Positions 5,870 to 6,072 of a stretch of 6,072 bases of DNA are shown piece by piece. The DNA lies in contig CANKQN010000059.1 of assembly GCA_947485035.1 (NCBI GenBank), forward strand, positions 1 to 6,072, given 5' to 3'. Position 1 is the first letter of the stretch, and each line of letters begins with the position of its first letter. The DNA is from Rickettsiales bacterium (GTDB lineage: Bacteria > Pseudomonadota > Alphaproteobacteria > Rickettsiales > Deianiraeaceae). The notes under the pieces are model-generated. The model was given only the letters and a program-made list of their open reading frames with translations, was not told where the DNA came from and searched no databases. The position numbers and the translations under genes are program-made.

Positions 5870-6072
5870 ACTTTCCCCTTTTCTTTGATTATGATTTTTT
5901 TCGTATTCAAGCTCTCTTTTTGCTCAATTTGCAGGTGCGAACCTTCATTTTTGTGCTTTGCACACTCGGTCTCCTTCGGTTTTGCCTCATTTTGTGCGTG
6001 AATATTTACTTGATTCAGTGTGTTATTTTGAATTTGCGGAAATCCCTCCCTATACGCCTTCAATGAAAGCAT
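5866..6072 (-). CDS. Hydrophilic hypothetical protein, truncated at the right edge
   Basis: The frame is open from the window edge to the TGA at 5868-5866. An ATG lies exactly at 6072-6070, so the real start may be there or further upstream. The visible 68 residues are rich in Lys, Glu, Asn and Gln, with no signal peptide, membrane segment or recognisable motif. The closing stretch KKIIIKEKGKV is strongly basic. Its stop overlaps the start of the HGG gene, implying a shared transcript and coupled translation, and that overlap is the main reason to believe it. Low complexity and the missing 5' end prevent any functional call. Confidence 0.45.
   Translation of the reverse strand: MLSLKAYREGFPQIQNNTLNQVNIHAQNEAKPKETECAKHKNEGSHLQIEQKESLNTKKIIIKEKGKV
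5875..5880 (-). promoter_or_regulatory. Shine-Dalgarno of the HGG-motif gene
   Basis: AAGGGG lies five bases before the ATG at 5869. It is the clearest ribosome-binding site of the window and decides this start, although the upstream frame reads through it. Most other genes here lack such a site. Confidence 0.6.

Noticed and set aside
5952..5964. Small perfect hairpin TGTGC-TTT-GCACA
   Set aside because: It lies inside the truncated right-edge ORF, has only five pairs and no U-run; chance is the simplest explanation.

Overview
The window is AT-rich DNA (roughly one third G+C by eye) from a bacterium using the standard code, with TGA read as stop in several genes. All convincing genes lie on the minus strand, so transcription runs from position 6072 towards position 1. 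I cannot name the organism. The gene set (restriction-modification, toxin-antitoxin, an orphan nuclease, a transposase remnant and a small HGG-motif protein) marks an accessory region, most simply a defence or mobility island.

In the direction of transcription: (1) 6072-5633 holds the end of a short hydrophilic ORF running off the window, overlapping by ATGA a 78-aa Cys/His HGG-motif protein that has the only textbook Shine-Dalgarno in the window. (2) 5632-5280 is about 350 bases with no convincing gene. It holds short direct and inverted repeats, a candidate promoter element and some small or degenerate ORFs. (3) 5279-4278 encodes an orphan protein with an N-terminal PD-(D/E)XK nuclease core and an unrecognised C-terminal half. 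(4) 4212-3832 is the N-terminal zinc-ribbon/HTH part of an IS1595-type transposase with no DDE catalytic domain. (5) 3794-3123 is a MazEF-like module: a ribbon-helix-helix antitoxin with a palindromic operator at its start codon, then a PemK/MazF toxin. (6) 3126-64 is a large intact type IIG (Eco57I-like) restriction-methylation fusion whose ATG overlaps the toxin stop codon. (7) A further ORF may start at 67 through another ATGA overlap and continue off the left edge.

The main functional unit is antitoxin, toxin and type IIG enzyme in one apparent transcription unit: 9 bases between antitoxin and toxin, and a 4-base overlap between toxin and restriction enzyme. Both halves are known types of selfish or defence module, so their coupling, probably under the antitoxin's palindromic operator, is the most interesting arrangement. 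The upstream orphan PD-(D/E)XK protein is the best candidate for an uncharacterised defence nuclease. I see no tRNA, rRNA or CRISPR array. No component is clearly a new system; the novelty, if any, lies in the combination.
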